Shown here: piece after piece, positions 25,201 to 35,820 of the stretch
Numbering within the stretch: position 1 is the first letter of the stretch
How the letters are laid out: every line of letters begins with the position of its first letter
Origin: Aphis gossypii
Taxonomy: Eukaryota; Arthropoda; Insecta; Hemiptera; Aphididae
Assembly: GCF_020184175.1 (NCBI RefSeq)
Contig: NC_065530.1
Coordinates: 79,337,260-79,401,259, forward strand
DNA length: 64,000 nt
Reading direction: 5' to 3'
The notes under the pieces: model-generated
The model's database searches: none
What the model saw: only the letters and a program-made list of their open reading frames with translations
Told to the model about the DNA's origin: nothing
Translations under genes and position numbers: made by a program

Positions 25201-26580
25201 AATAAAAATATCGAAAATATTATTCAAATATTACAAAGTCAACTGTTTACAGTTTAATAATTTATTTCCTTGTATGTACCTATATCTAATTTAATTATAC
25301 TGATTTTCATATTATAATATCAATTTTAATATAAAATTTCGTAGGATTTAATATCCTTAAATGACTGTGCTTCAAACATTTTTTTTTTTTTTTAAATAGT
25401 ACTTTTGTAAAATAGTTAATCGGGTTCAACGTATAATCAATATTTATACCGTGCGTAAATATAGAAAACACGAAATTATAATACTCCAATCTGTAAACTG
25501 CCTGATATAACGATTTTATAGTATAATAAATTACCTTATATCCGTGTAATGCAATTTAAATAATCATTTTTTCATATTTACTCAACTATTACCAAACGCA
25601 TTAGGATAATATTCTAGGTCGTAACTCGTGATAAGTTTGCCCTGCACGAATTAGCCATCTTTCGTTTTGCTATAGATTTATAAAAATAACCGTCCTCTTT
25701 TTTGTCAAATAAATAATATTCAATATTATTTCGTAGGTACCTAATATATCACTTATGGTGTATAATAGATAAATTCAATAATTTTATCATTTGGTTACAT
25801 TATTTTTAGAGAAATCAGAAGTATTGAGTTTTAAACCGTATGAACTTAATAGCTATTAATGATATTTTTTACGTTTTACGAATAATTTGAAAATTATGTC
25901 ACTATAGTTGCAGCTAAACAAAAAAAATGTCAAGTATTTCACATGTGTTTTGAATAAAACTGCACATTTATATTATTTTCATTCTATATGATTATTTTTA
26001 AAGTGAATATTGCTAAATAAATAAACAAATATATCTCTGACACCATTTTCATAATTTCTCTTTTTTGACATTTCTTAAAACGTAGGTACTATTATTCATA
26101 AATAAAAACTTGTCTTCAATATTTTTATTACTCTTTTTTTTTCCTTTTATATGTCTTCAGTATCAAGTGTCAACTACTAAAACCTAACCTATAGTTTTGA
26201 TTTTAAATTTTCAAAGACGTTTATTCTGATTCAATATATTTTTTTCAAATATTTATAGCCATAATTAACTAGTATAACATTAAAAAATTCTTTAAAAAAC
26301 TTACCAACAATGGGGCATAACAAAATATTTTATAAGAATTCGAATTTTTATTTTAATTCGTGATTTATAATGTTTTTATATGTACCTATATGTAATAATA
26401 ATAATTGAGTGTAATAACTTACAGTATTTTAAATTAGATTATTGTATTACTTAGGTATTCCAATTAATTGGAGTTTGTTTTAAGATAAAAAATAAAAATA
26501 ACATTTTGTATAAAAAAAAAAAAAGATATTTTTCCTACATCTACTGCGTTCATAAATACAATATGTATTTATAATTTATT
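19250..26580. other. long AT-rich desert
   Basis: No gene or strong signal was found in over 7 kb. The ORFs are short and AT-driven. It contains a 17-T run at 20867-20883 and a slightly more complex patch at 22.49-22.87 kb without recognisable features. Confidence 0.6.
20867..20883. repeat. poly-T tract (17 T)
   Basis: Uninterrupted T run followed by GTACACT. Confidence 0.85.
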
Positions 26581-26612
26581 TCCCTACTCTATTTGAACGC
26601 ACACACACATAT

Positions 26613-26656
26613 TATATATAAAAGCGCGATACAGGGAGAGAGAGGAGAGAAAGAGT
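26613..26656 (+). promoter_or_regulatory. TATA box followed by GAGA tract
   Basis: TATAAAAG at 26617-26624 (within TATATATAAAAGCGCG) is followed by GAGAGAGAGGAGAGAAAGAG at 26637-26656. GAGA motifs near promoters are well known in insects. No initiator match lies at the expected +1 near 26648, so this is weaker than the 7999-8031 pair. Confidence 0.22.
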
Positions 26657-26750
26657 TATGAGTTGAGTTACGGTCAAAGCCATAAACGCTGGTAAATGAC
26701 GTTTACGCGTAGGAAATTATAATATCCCGCTAAATTGGACAATTATTATA

Positions 26751-26770
26751 GTCAATGGCCGGCCATTGAC
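26751..26770. repeat. 20-bp perfect palindrome
   Basis: GTCAATGGCC followed directly by its exact reverse complement GGCCATTGAC. It is flanked by ATTGGAC on both sides (26734-26740 and 26774-26780), with another related TTAATGGCCA nearby (about 26829). Fewer than 0.1 such palindromes are expected by chance in 64 kb. It would suit a dimeric DNA-binding protein or the centre of a short inverted-repeat element. Confidence 0.8.
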
Positions 26771-27359
26771 GGTATTGGACAGGTATTTTGAGAAACGTTG
26801 AAAACGTTCGAATTGCCTAGTTATTAATGTTAATGGCCACTATTTTGACCGCTCGGGTGTAGTTGAAAAACATAAAAGTACACTAAATCAGTAGTCGAAT
26901 TGCACAGAGACGTGGCTTGATAATAATAATGTTTGTCCGTATACACGGTATCCCGCCGGCATGTACGCCGTTGATGGGTCGCAAACCTAGAGGAAGAATA
27001 AACGATTTTTTAGCAGTAAATCACGTATGGGGATGGGATGATCTAACCTTGATTTATAGATCGATCGCGGTGTAGTTGCAGAATTCGCGTAAATTGGACG
27101 AGCACCACGTATTACGATGTATGTTCGAAAAGTAAATACACATACTACAATCTCGTAGATAAGCATAATGCAAGTTGTGTCAACGCTAATGAGACTATAA
27201 TGCGTTGAAATATAAAATGGAGATTTTCGAAACAAACGACATGTAAGTGTCCTATTTTCTTTTGAAATCGGTGAAAACAACTCCAATTGATCGAGTTGAC
27301 TTTCAAAGAAGTTTCCACGACCAAAACCTTTCCAACTTTATACAGAATAAAACGGTACA

Positions 27360-28350
27360 TTTAAATATTATATTCATACATATAAATAATATAAATATAA
27401 TATGATATATAAAATATACGTGTGTGTATCATTTGTTTTACATATTTTTATACTACATATTTTTTTATTTACCTTCCCCTTTATTTTTCCCCATCTTTTA
27501 CAAGTTGACTAAGTTTACTAAATTTTAGTGAGTGAGAGTTTTTAGTATTTAGAGGTTTTAAAATAAACTTTAAATTGTTCGTGTCGAACATAGTGCCTAA
27601 AGTTATGTGGTTTGTGCGATCATCGAGAACGTTTCACGACAAAGTAAAATAGTAAATGATAATAATTAAAGCTGATTTCTTGTCAAACGATATTATAGAA
27701 TGCCTATGAATTATAGCAATATAGATACCTATACACGGTCAAAGTTCATTATACAGTCGAGGTATGTACCCGCATGTACACGTGCTTTGCGGTAAACCTT
27801 AATCGACATATTATATAACATACAAAGTGATTCAACAGGGAAAACCAAATAACCTTCGTTTTAATAATGATAAAGAATTGATTGCAATTTTAATTATTTT
27901 TTTTATGCATAGTGACCACATATTTAAATTGGTATTGTTACTATTTAAGAAATTACGATACAAACTTCCTTTTTTTTTTAAATGTAAACCGACATTTTTA
28001 AAATATGTCAATTGATAAACAGATGCATTTTATATATATATATAAATCAAATATTAGCATTAACAATTAAAATATATATAAACTGTCGGATCTAAGGAAA
28101 TATATGTGGTTATTCTTAAATAGTTTTCAAAATTTTTATTGTTAAATTAAATCTAATATTATCATAAACATGCATATATTACCATTTCAATTAATATTAA
28201 ATATGTAATTGTTCAAAACATCATGTTACCTTTTAATAATAGACTCATATCTGGAATATTCATCTTATCTATATATATATAATATCAGAAATAATGGTAT
28301 ATCAACAATAATTCTAGTCTTACCTATTATTATTTGACTTAAAAAAAATT
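27360..28350. other. AT-rich stretch
   Basis: No gene seen. It includes (AT)n patches near 28032-28046 and 28261-28274. Confidence 0.5.
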
Positions 28351-28353
28351 TGC

Positions 28354-28746
28354 TTAAATATTGTTTAGATAAATGATGGACATTGTTATTGTTTTACCCT
28401 TAGAAAAAGAACCATGTATTAAAAACCACGGTATTGTCGTATAGATAATATGTAGACATGTATTAAAATAGAGGGTATTCGTCCGGATTAGCCAAAGGCG
28501 TATAGTTTTCTGAGTGCACAAAGAAAAAGGGAGGCGCCATTCATTTTTCGAAGTGGATTTATGAACAGTCTTCTCGTCGCCGTTGAAGAAGGGATGATAC
28601 GTCAAAGCTCCTCGTTTCTCCACAACTCTTCCTGCGTATACTTCCGGAAACAAGTACGGAGAGCTGGTGGTATAGGGTTTAAACAAAATTGTACTAGTAT
28701 ATTTTCTGCAGTGTGACAGAGCGTGCCGAAAGCCGACAAGATGGTT
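28354..28746 (-). CDS. open reading segment with coding-like codons
   Basis: On the minus strand the frame is open from just after a TAA at 28749-28747 to its stop at 28356-28354, about 130 codons. The conventional frame from a TTG at 28686 has 110 codons. The part from about 28686 to 28450 has mixed, G/C-ending codons and a protein-like composition with Pro, Tyr, Glu, Gly and Lys; the C-terminal part is Ile/Tyr-rich and AT-driven. No ATG opens it, so if real it is an internal exon or a decayed copy. The 91-codon + frame 28723-28998 overlaps only its upstream edge. No domain recognised. Confidence 0.2.
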   Translation of the reverse strand, partial: NHLVGFRHALSHCRKYTSTILFKPYTTSSPYLFPEVYAGRVVEKRGALTYHPFFNGDEKTVHKSTSKNEWRLPFSLCTQKTIRLWLIRTNTLYFNTCLHIIYTTIPWFLIHGSFSKGKTITMSIIYLNNI

Positions 28747-28999
28747 TTAAAAACTGAGAGACACACTAATTCATTTGAGCCATGGAGTTTTTTTTTTTTT
28801 TTAATTGCTGTAAGTACATGCCGCTATGATAATGGTGAAGTTTTTTTTTCTTGCGCCTACGGCGTGCCTTTGAACAGTGTAGTAGGAAATAATTCAAGGT
28901 ACCTCGACATAACACCGCAGAAGCGGAGTAACAATAATATTATTAAATACACGTATGCGACGTTGGGAATTGTTAAGATAGATAATAAAAAGGTTTGAT

Positions 29000-31450
29000 A
29001 ATTATTGTGGTACATTATAATACATTATATTATTATTTTGTACGTTGCGCTATGTATAAGAATGAAATCGTTAGAAGTGCATATGTAGAAATAAAATAAA
29101 ACGACAGTACAAAACATACGCTTTTGTCACAAATTACATAATGGAAACGAGAATTATTTAAAAACAAAACATTCCCTTTATATTACTATCTATGCCAAGT
29201 GATACATATTATGATATAAGACGCTCATCATTGCAAATACGATACATTTTGTTAAAAATATTTATCTCACATAATTTATACATAATTGTTGAAAATAAAG
29301 ATAGCTAATTTATTAAAAATTGTATATTTTTATCATTTTTTTAAAATTATTTTAATTTTATTAAATAATTACTTAAAAAAAAAATTTGATTTTCAATGAC
29401 TTAAAATTATGTAAAATAAATTTCTTTAAAAACCTTATTGTTTTTATTTCTATTATACCGAATGGCTTATGATAATTGAATGATTCCGCAAAAATTATGA
29501 ATTTAATATTTATAATTATTTTAGTTGTACAATATATAACATTATGTTCTTCAAATAAACTTTTTATATTTTTGCTTGATTTTATTGTACATATCCAATG
29601 CCAAAAATAATTTTTTCATTGAGTCACTTTATTTACATAGAACAATCAATACGTAATATAAAATAATACTGTTCTTTTCCGAACTTTGGGATCAAATATA
29701 GATCTATTTACCGTATATTGTTATGTATAATATAGTATTATACAATAAATTGATATTGAGTGTATACGAAGAAACGTAAATTTACTTTACGCTTTGGAAA
29801 TAGAGATGACAAACAAATTCTTAAAGGAATTTCTCTCCAAATACGACGCACATATACGTATATATCTGATGATGTAATTTCGTCCGCATCGCATATAACT
29901 AGAGGAAAAATACAATTTGATTTGCATCACGAACGGCATTCTACATTATTTATATTATCATTATTATTATATGGCACCAATTTGTACGAAAAACATTCAT
30001 TCGCAACCTACCTAGTAAAAGTGAAATAAAATTATTTATTTTATCGTGTGATGATAATCAAACATGAGTGTTAAAAAATTGTGCCAACTGATATGAGAAA
30101 AAAAAATTTGAAATTAAGAATTGATGATGGAATTTGTTTGTTGTTTTTTTTTCAGTTTTTCTATTTTGCTTTGCTTATTTAGGCCTTGTGTGACAAGTGA
30201 TTAACATTTATTACGTCTAAAGGTGGCAATTATAGTACAGCTTATCAACAAAAAATATTTTTGTGCTCATGATACATGACCGTAGTCATTATTCAGATCA
30301 TAATCTAATTTTTGGGAAACCTGAAACATTATTAGCCGAATTGAAATCCATCAGTTTATAGATCGCAGATAATGATAATAATAATCAAGTATAATAAAAC
30401 GGCAGAAAAAAAATGTAATTTTAAACTTGTCGTACAAATGCTCGTGTGGTTCAACGGCGATTTTAAAACGTCCTGAAAAAATGATTAAACTGTGTACTGT
30501 GGTAGAAATAAATGTAGTGTATACACAAAACACGTTATACAAATAATATATCCTATAGGACATAAAATGGTCGTTTTTATAATGTGGGAAACAGAGCTGT
30601 GTGCTTTTCAAGTATATACGATTCGAGATATCGATGAATGATAAAGATGATTGTTTTTAAATGTTTGTTTTTCAGACGTAAATTAATAAATTTAACATAC
30701 TAATCCAATACAAAATTAAGTATTTAATAATATTATGCAAGGGGAAAAAAATATACTTGAAATTATTCTTTGAGTGACGTGAACATGTCGAGTATAATAT
30801 AATATAATACAAGACTATCTAGGTATAACATGTTAACTTTGAATTTAAAATTCTGTAAAATTATTCTTAAGTATAAAAAATATAGGCTATGGCTTACAAA
30901 AATTAAAAACAATGTTATTTTTTTTATTTAAAGTACTATACCTTTTAAAATCATTTATCGATTGTATGTATATAGTATAGTTACAAAAAATGCCTATGTG
31001 TTTAATACAAATTAAATTGAATATTTAATATATTGTAATTTTAAATTGATAGAAATATTAAATTACCAAGCAATATTCTACTTTTACTATAAAAATCCAT
31101 AAATAATGTTAGTTTCATTACATAATTTAATATACTGATTAATAAGTAATAACTGTGCCTAATAATAATATGAACTATATTGATTGAAAGCGGATAAACC
31201 GGGATAAATTATAGCTAACCATTTGATCGAAATACAAAACATTACATAGTATTATAAAATAATGATAAACCTATGACAATAAACGAACAATATGAATTGG
31301 CAAAACCGTGAGTACTTATTGTACACTCATTTTTAGTTGTAATTTCAAAAAGATTCTATAGATATTCTTCGTATAGAAGGAAATTCAGTCTATCTGCTTA
31401 CCGACCACAATGAGATTTCTATAGTCATTAATATACCATGATCATGATAT
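29000..31450. other. AT-rich desert
   Basis: No gene supported. An 89-codon + frame (29760-30029) and an 86-codon minus frame (30351-30611) show no recognisable domain. At 30140-30154 a T-run plus CAG resembles an acceptor, but coding-like sequence does not follow. Confidence 0.5.
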
Positions 31451-31785
31451 TATAATAGCATAACGCGTCTAAAAAATTGCCGCTATCTATGTATGATAAT
31501 TATAATATCAGCATAGAAAAAAAAATTGATGTAAATATTGTGTTATTGTTTATCGCATTTTTATGTGATATTATTTTGCTGGTTGTTTTTTTTTCAACCC
31601 CAAGAACCATATTTTATTCTACGATGTGTGTAATCGTGAAACTAATCAATACACGCGGGCGGGAGGGAAAAAATTCAGTATCATGTCACCGGACCCAACG
31701 CGGTTACACTGCGCTTTAGTTAGAAATTAATTATACTGCACATGTAAACGTCAGTTTTGTGCTCATATTATTATCAGCTCGTCGA

Positions 31786-31797
31786 TTCCCGCGGGAA
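31786..31797. promoter_or_regulatory. palindromic E2F-like site TTCCCGCGGGAA
   Basis: Perfect 12-bp palindrome containing TTCCCGC in both orientations, the core of the E2F/DP site. It lies in a short GC-richer island directly upstream of an imperfect direct repeat. The motif match is real; function is an inference. Confidence 0.2.
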
Positions 31798-31799
31798 CA

Positions 31800-31852
31800 G
31801 CGCTCCGGAGACAGTTAATAATAATGGATGCGCTCCCTCGGAGACAATTTAT
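31800..31852. repeat. imperfect direct repeat of a GCGCTCC...GGAGACA unit
   Basis: GCGCTCCGGAGACAGTTA at 31800-31817 recurs as GCGCTCC-CT-CGGAGACAATTTA at 31830-31852. The two copies differ by a small insertion and a substitution. This may be a local duplication of a protein-binding site. Confidence 0.5.
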
Positions 31853-32129
31853 CTCATCAGATTCGATGGAGATTTTTAAGGAAACATACACGAGACCTGC
31901 CACGCTTTCCGAACCTTAATCTCCAAGTACAATGATTATTATTATACGATGGTCACAGTGCGATCGGTCAACCGAGAGGTTTACACTTCGAATGCGGTCA
32001 CGTTTATTATATTGATTACTCGTCAAACGAACAGCCGCAATTTACACCTATATTGTTATTACATAAGTGTAGATACGCTAAAAATCTGCATCACAGCTTT
32101 AGTGCATAATATTTTCATTGTAAAATATT

Positions 32130-33220
32130 GAAAACAGAATGAAGCGTTGACGTGCACAACAACAGAGTACAACACACGATGGTCATATATCAGTTGTTTA
32201 CCGTTAATTATTAACAAGTTTTACGGACGAGTATTGTTTTTCGTATATTATTTTATTGTAGACGTTTTTATGTATAATATTGCGTGTTTAAGGGTCGAAT
32301 TACGGTAATTTTTGACCGAATCGATAAGTTATTATATTTATAGTCAAAATGTCTTGCGTATTCCGTTATATAAATTATGAAGTCGGTGTAATTTTTTTTT
32401 CTGTTTGTAATACAATAATGCTTAAAAAATAATATGCAAAATATTTATTTTGTTTACAAAATAAAAACCTATATTATGTTATGTATTTTGGCTTTTCCGG
32501 TAATAAAATATGAAGAAAAATTGAAATCAATCAATAAAAATATAATTTAATTGATGTAAAAATAAATGAATTAAAAAACGCATTACTATCTGTGGTCGAC
32601 GGTCGTCATACCATAATATTATTTTTACACGGTGAATACTGTAGTATTGGATTTGTTTAAGATGATTTTATAGTACTGCTATTTATTTTTTTACGTCCGA
32701 CAATAATTCTGTAGGTATATTTTAATTAAATTGATTACATTTTTATTTCATCGTGTAAGAGATTCTGTTTAATCTTTTAAGTTTTAAAATAAAAATAACA
32801 AACATTTTAAATTTTTCAAATAAATTAAAAAAAATAAATTATTGAACTATTGGATTGAATTGCAACGGTTTGATGGTTTAATAATCAATTTGCATTCAAT
32901 AAAAGAATATGAGTGGTGTTATTCTAGGAAAAAAAGTTAAATATTGTTATTATTCTATTCTTTAAACATAATTTATGATAAGTAATGAAGAGGGTCCATA
33001 ACTGTTTAAAAAATGTTATTTTGAAAAAAAAAAACCATAAAAACTCTACTGGTATATGAATAATTTGTATTAGTCAAAACATATATGCGTACAAAACTAA
33101 CTTTTGCTGTTATGATTATACATTTAATGAGGTAAATTACTCACGAATTAAAAAATAACATAAATTTTAGTTCTAAAAAAAAAAAAAACATTCTGATAAT
33201 ATTAAATACATAAATAAATG
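32130..33220. other. AT-rich stretch
   Basis: No gene or notable element found. Confidence 0.5.
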
Positions 33221-33323
33221 TCTATAATAATATGTTCGTCACTCGTTTCATTCAATTATTACACGCGCTGTTTAATATTATGTTCGACGGACGCGTTTTA
33301 GGGCATCGGTCCGCGTAACGGAC

Positions 33324-33536
33324 TTAGGCAGAAATTTCATTAGAGCAGCCTTGTGCTACACGACATGCTATATTGTATGCCATTGTGTAGAAACCCAACC
33401 ACAAAGGGGATGTCAGTGGCAGCAGTGGAGGTACAGTGGCGGTGGTCAAACGACAGCGCTGGTTCCGGGAAATTAAACCCTCGCGACGACGGCAATCGTG
33501 GAACCCGAAGTCAGGGTTGACCGCTACTATTGGCAC
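33324..33536 (-). CDS. open frame, 70 codons, possible exon or repeat fragment
   Basis: Minus-strand frame in a GC-rich island, starting at GTG immediately after an in-frame TGA and ending at TAA. The composition is protein-like, with several Cys and Arg and a Pro/Leu-rich middle. The abrupt GC change and an adjacent Tc1-end-like sequence make a transposon or repeat fragment as likely as an exon. No family recognised. Confidence 0.14.
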   Translation of the reverse strand: MPIVAVNPDFGFHDCRRREGLISRNQRCRLTTATVPPLLPLTSPLWLGFYTMAYNIACRVAQGCSNEISA

Positions 33537-33567
33537 TCAATGCACTACGTCTACAAAAGCTTTATAC

Positions 33568-33592
33568 TACACTGCCCGGCAAAAGTGTTGTG
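33568..33592 (+). mobile_element. possible Tc1-like terminal inverted repeat remnant
   Basis: A TA dinucleotide followed by CACTGCCCGGCAAAAGTGTT resembles the ends of Tc1-family transposons, which start with CAGTGCTGGCCAAAAAG-type sequence after a TA target site. No matching inverted end and no transposase frame was seen nearby. This is similarity from memory and could be chance. Confidence 0.2.
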
Positions 33593-33849
33593 TTTAATTA
33601 AGGATCCGTAAAAGGTGCCTGGACCGTTGCGAGTCCTGGACATGTTCTACTCGTTAGTCTTGTATACACACACGACGCCGTTACGGCGTTCCGGATTTAT
33701 ACGTAACAATATTATGCTAATCGTTCAATATAGCACTAACTCGTTTCTCCCGCAAGTTCTTTCGATAGGAAGTTTTTAGTATCGATTTCTTCTTAGAAAA
33801 CGACATTGATCATGGCATGAGTGTCACGACGACTTGATCTGGCACAGCT

Positions 33850-35560
33850 GCAGCAAAAATGCAATTATCGAACTCTAAAACTAATAGTGTTTTAAATTTG
33901 ATGGAATACTTCAAGTATTATATTAATACGCAAGATATAAGTCACAGGTACAGTGATAAGATGTACATCGAACACAATATAGTGAATTAGTGACGTTATA
34001 TACATTACAATACATTTGTCGGCGATAAAAATAAGAAAAAAATATTAATACAAATATCATTGGAAAATATTAATTATTACTGTACTCTATAATAACAAAC
34101 CAAACGTTTTCCGTCATTGTAAATATTTTAACGATGAGCGAATTAAAAGTTTAATGCAAACGCAATTTATTATATACTCCGTCATTCAAGTATGCCCGTT
34201 ATGTTTCTCAGAAATAATTAATATTAGTATTTTTGGTTGGTTCGCCGAACACGATCATTATTTGTTTAATCGTTAAATAAAAAATAATGTTAATTTTATG
34301 CCATTTTAAAACCGATGTGATAAAGATTTACTTTACTTTTTTCAATCTCAAAATGATTTAAAGTGATCAAATAAAGAATAATTATGAATAATCATTAGTT
34401 TATACAATTTTATCGGACGGAGAATATTGTTATTACCTACTCACTTTTATCAAATGTATTTTAATACGTTAATTACTTTCTTGGTTTTTTTTTTTTTTAA
34501 GAGGAATTAAACGATATAATATAATGATAAGTATGCGAGTAAAATAATTATTAAACATTGAACTACATAATTACCATTCTTGGTAAGCCTTATACCCTTA
34601 TTATAAAAGACTGTAATAGTCTGTAAAATATATTTTTTTTTTTTTTTAATTATTAAAGTATTATTAAAAAGGTTAAATGAAGTAATTCAATCAATCGGTA
34701 AAAAAAAAAACGAAATAAAAACATAATAAATTTTATAATTACAGTATAAAAAATTAATCTTTAACCATTTTCTTTTTTAACTTGGATTTTCGATAAACTA
34801 ATTATTAGTTTGTTGACCTAGAATTATGTTGAATAATCTGATTGAAAATGATATTCAATGGGAGGATTATTTCCAATTTTATGTTTATAGTAATTATTAT
34901 TTTTTTCTTGCGTTAATTTAATTATTCTTAATTAATAAAAATATAAATAATATAATAATGTTAACATTCTTAAAATAATTCATAATACAAAATCTGAACA
35001 CAGAAATTAATTTGAGTTGGATTTTGTTTTCTTCTTTTTGTTTTTTCTTAAATACTTCCTTCATCGTCCACCTCTTAGTTACTGGATTGTTCTACTGTGA
35101 TTTTTTATAAATGATATTCACCATAAGACAATATAATAAACTATTTAAATAAATTAACAATTATTTGGTTAAAAGTCATTGGATAACTTTACTATCCAAG
35201 AATAATGAACTAACGAGTATACTAAAAAACAATAAAACGATGCCACGCATGCCCCATATCTTATAACAATGGTTATTTGGATTTATTTATATGAATCGTA
35301 TTATTGTGTGTAATGAATATAATATGTTAAATAACAATATGTTTATATTTTGTCATTTTTTTTTTTATAGCAAATGAATTGAACATGTGTATCACAATAA
35401 TATAATGCGTGTATAATTTACATAGATATTATGTGCAGCACTTGTAACTTCGCATTTGTTTGATTTTTTTTCATCTTCTTATGACAGTTTACTCTTGAAC
35501 TTCTAAAGTAGGTACGTATTATACGCGTTGCATTGTACAAAACTACATAATATTTGTCCC
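33850..35560. other. AT-rich stretch
   Basis: No gene seen. It contains a 15-T run at 34633-34647 and several A runs. Confidence 0.5.
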
Positions 35561-35820
35561 GTTAAATCTATCGGAACCTTGTTAATTGTGCACACTTTGT
35601 CACTATTACATCTTACGCAAAATCTGAGCGGAGCAAGAAAATAGCCGTCATTAGCACGCTAGATCTCCAAGCTATAAGTTATCCGCTCAATTGGCTAATT
35701 CACGAACACTGTCGTCAAATAGTTCTATTCGCGTACAATGCGACGGTCCTAATTGTAATAACCATAAGTCGTGTTTAAAACGTGACGCCAAATGCGGGTA
35801 TTACGATTAATTTAGTTTTT
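35560..35820. other. short GC-richer island
   Basis: A block of more complex sequence with CpG (CGCGTACAATGCGACGG and similar) between AT-rich flanks. It has no long open frame, so it is a candidate conserved non-coding element; this rests on composition only. Confidence 0.25.

Larger units (their letters stand above)
26590..27340. promoter_or_regulatory. mixed-composition island with TATA, GAGA and palindrome
   Basis: After 7 kb of desert the sequence becomes more complex. It begins with an (AC)n patch and a TATA box, continues with a GAGA-rich stretch and a 20-bp palindrome flanked by ATTGGAC words, and then loses structure. Overlapping minus-strand frames of 71-99 codons (26987-27360) are stop-poor but unrecognised. 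A regulatory role is an inference. Confidence 0.3.

Noticed and set aside
30140..30154. T-run plus CAG as splice acceptor
   Set aside because: The downstream sequence is T-rich and not coding-like.
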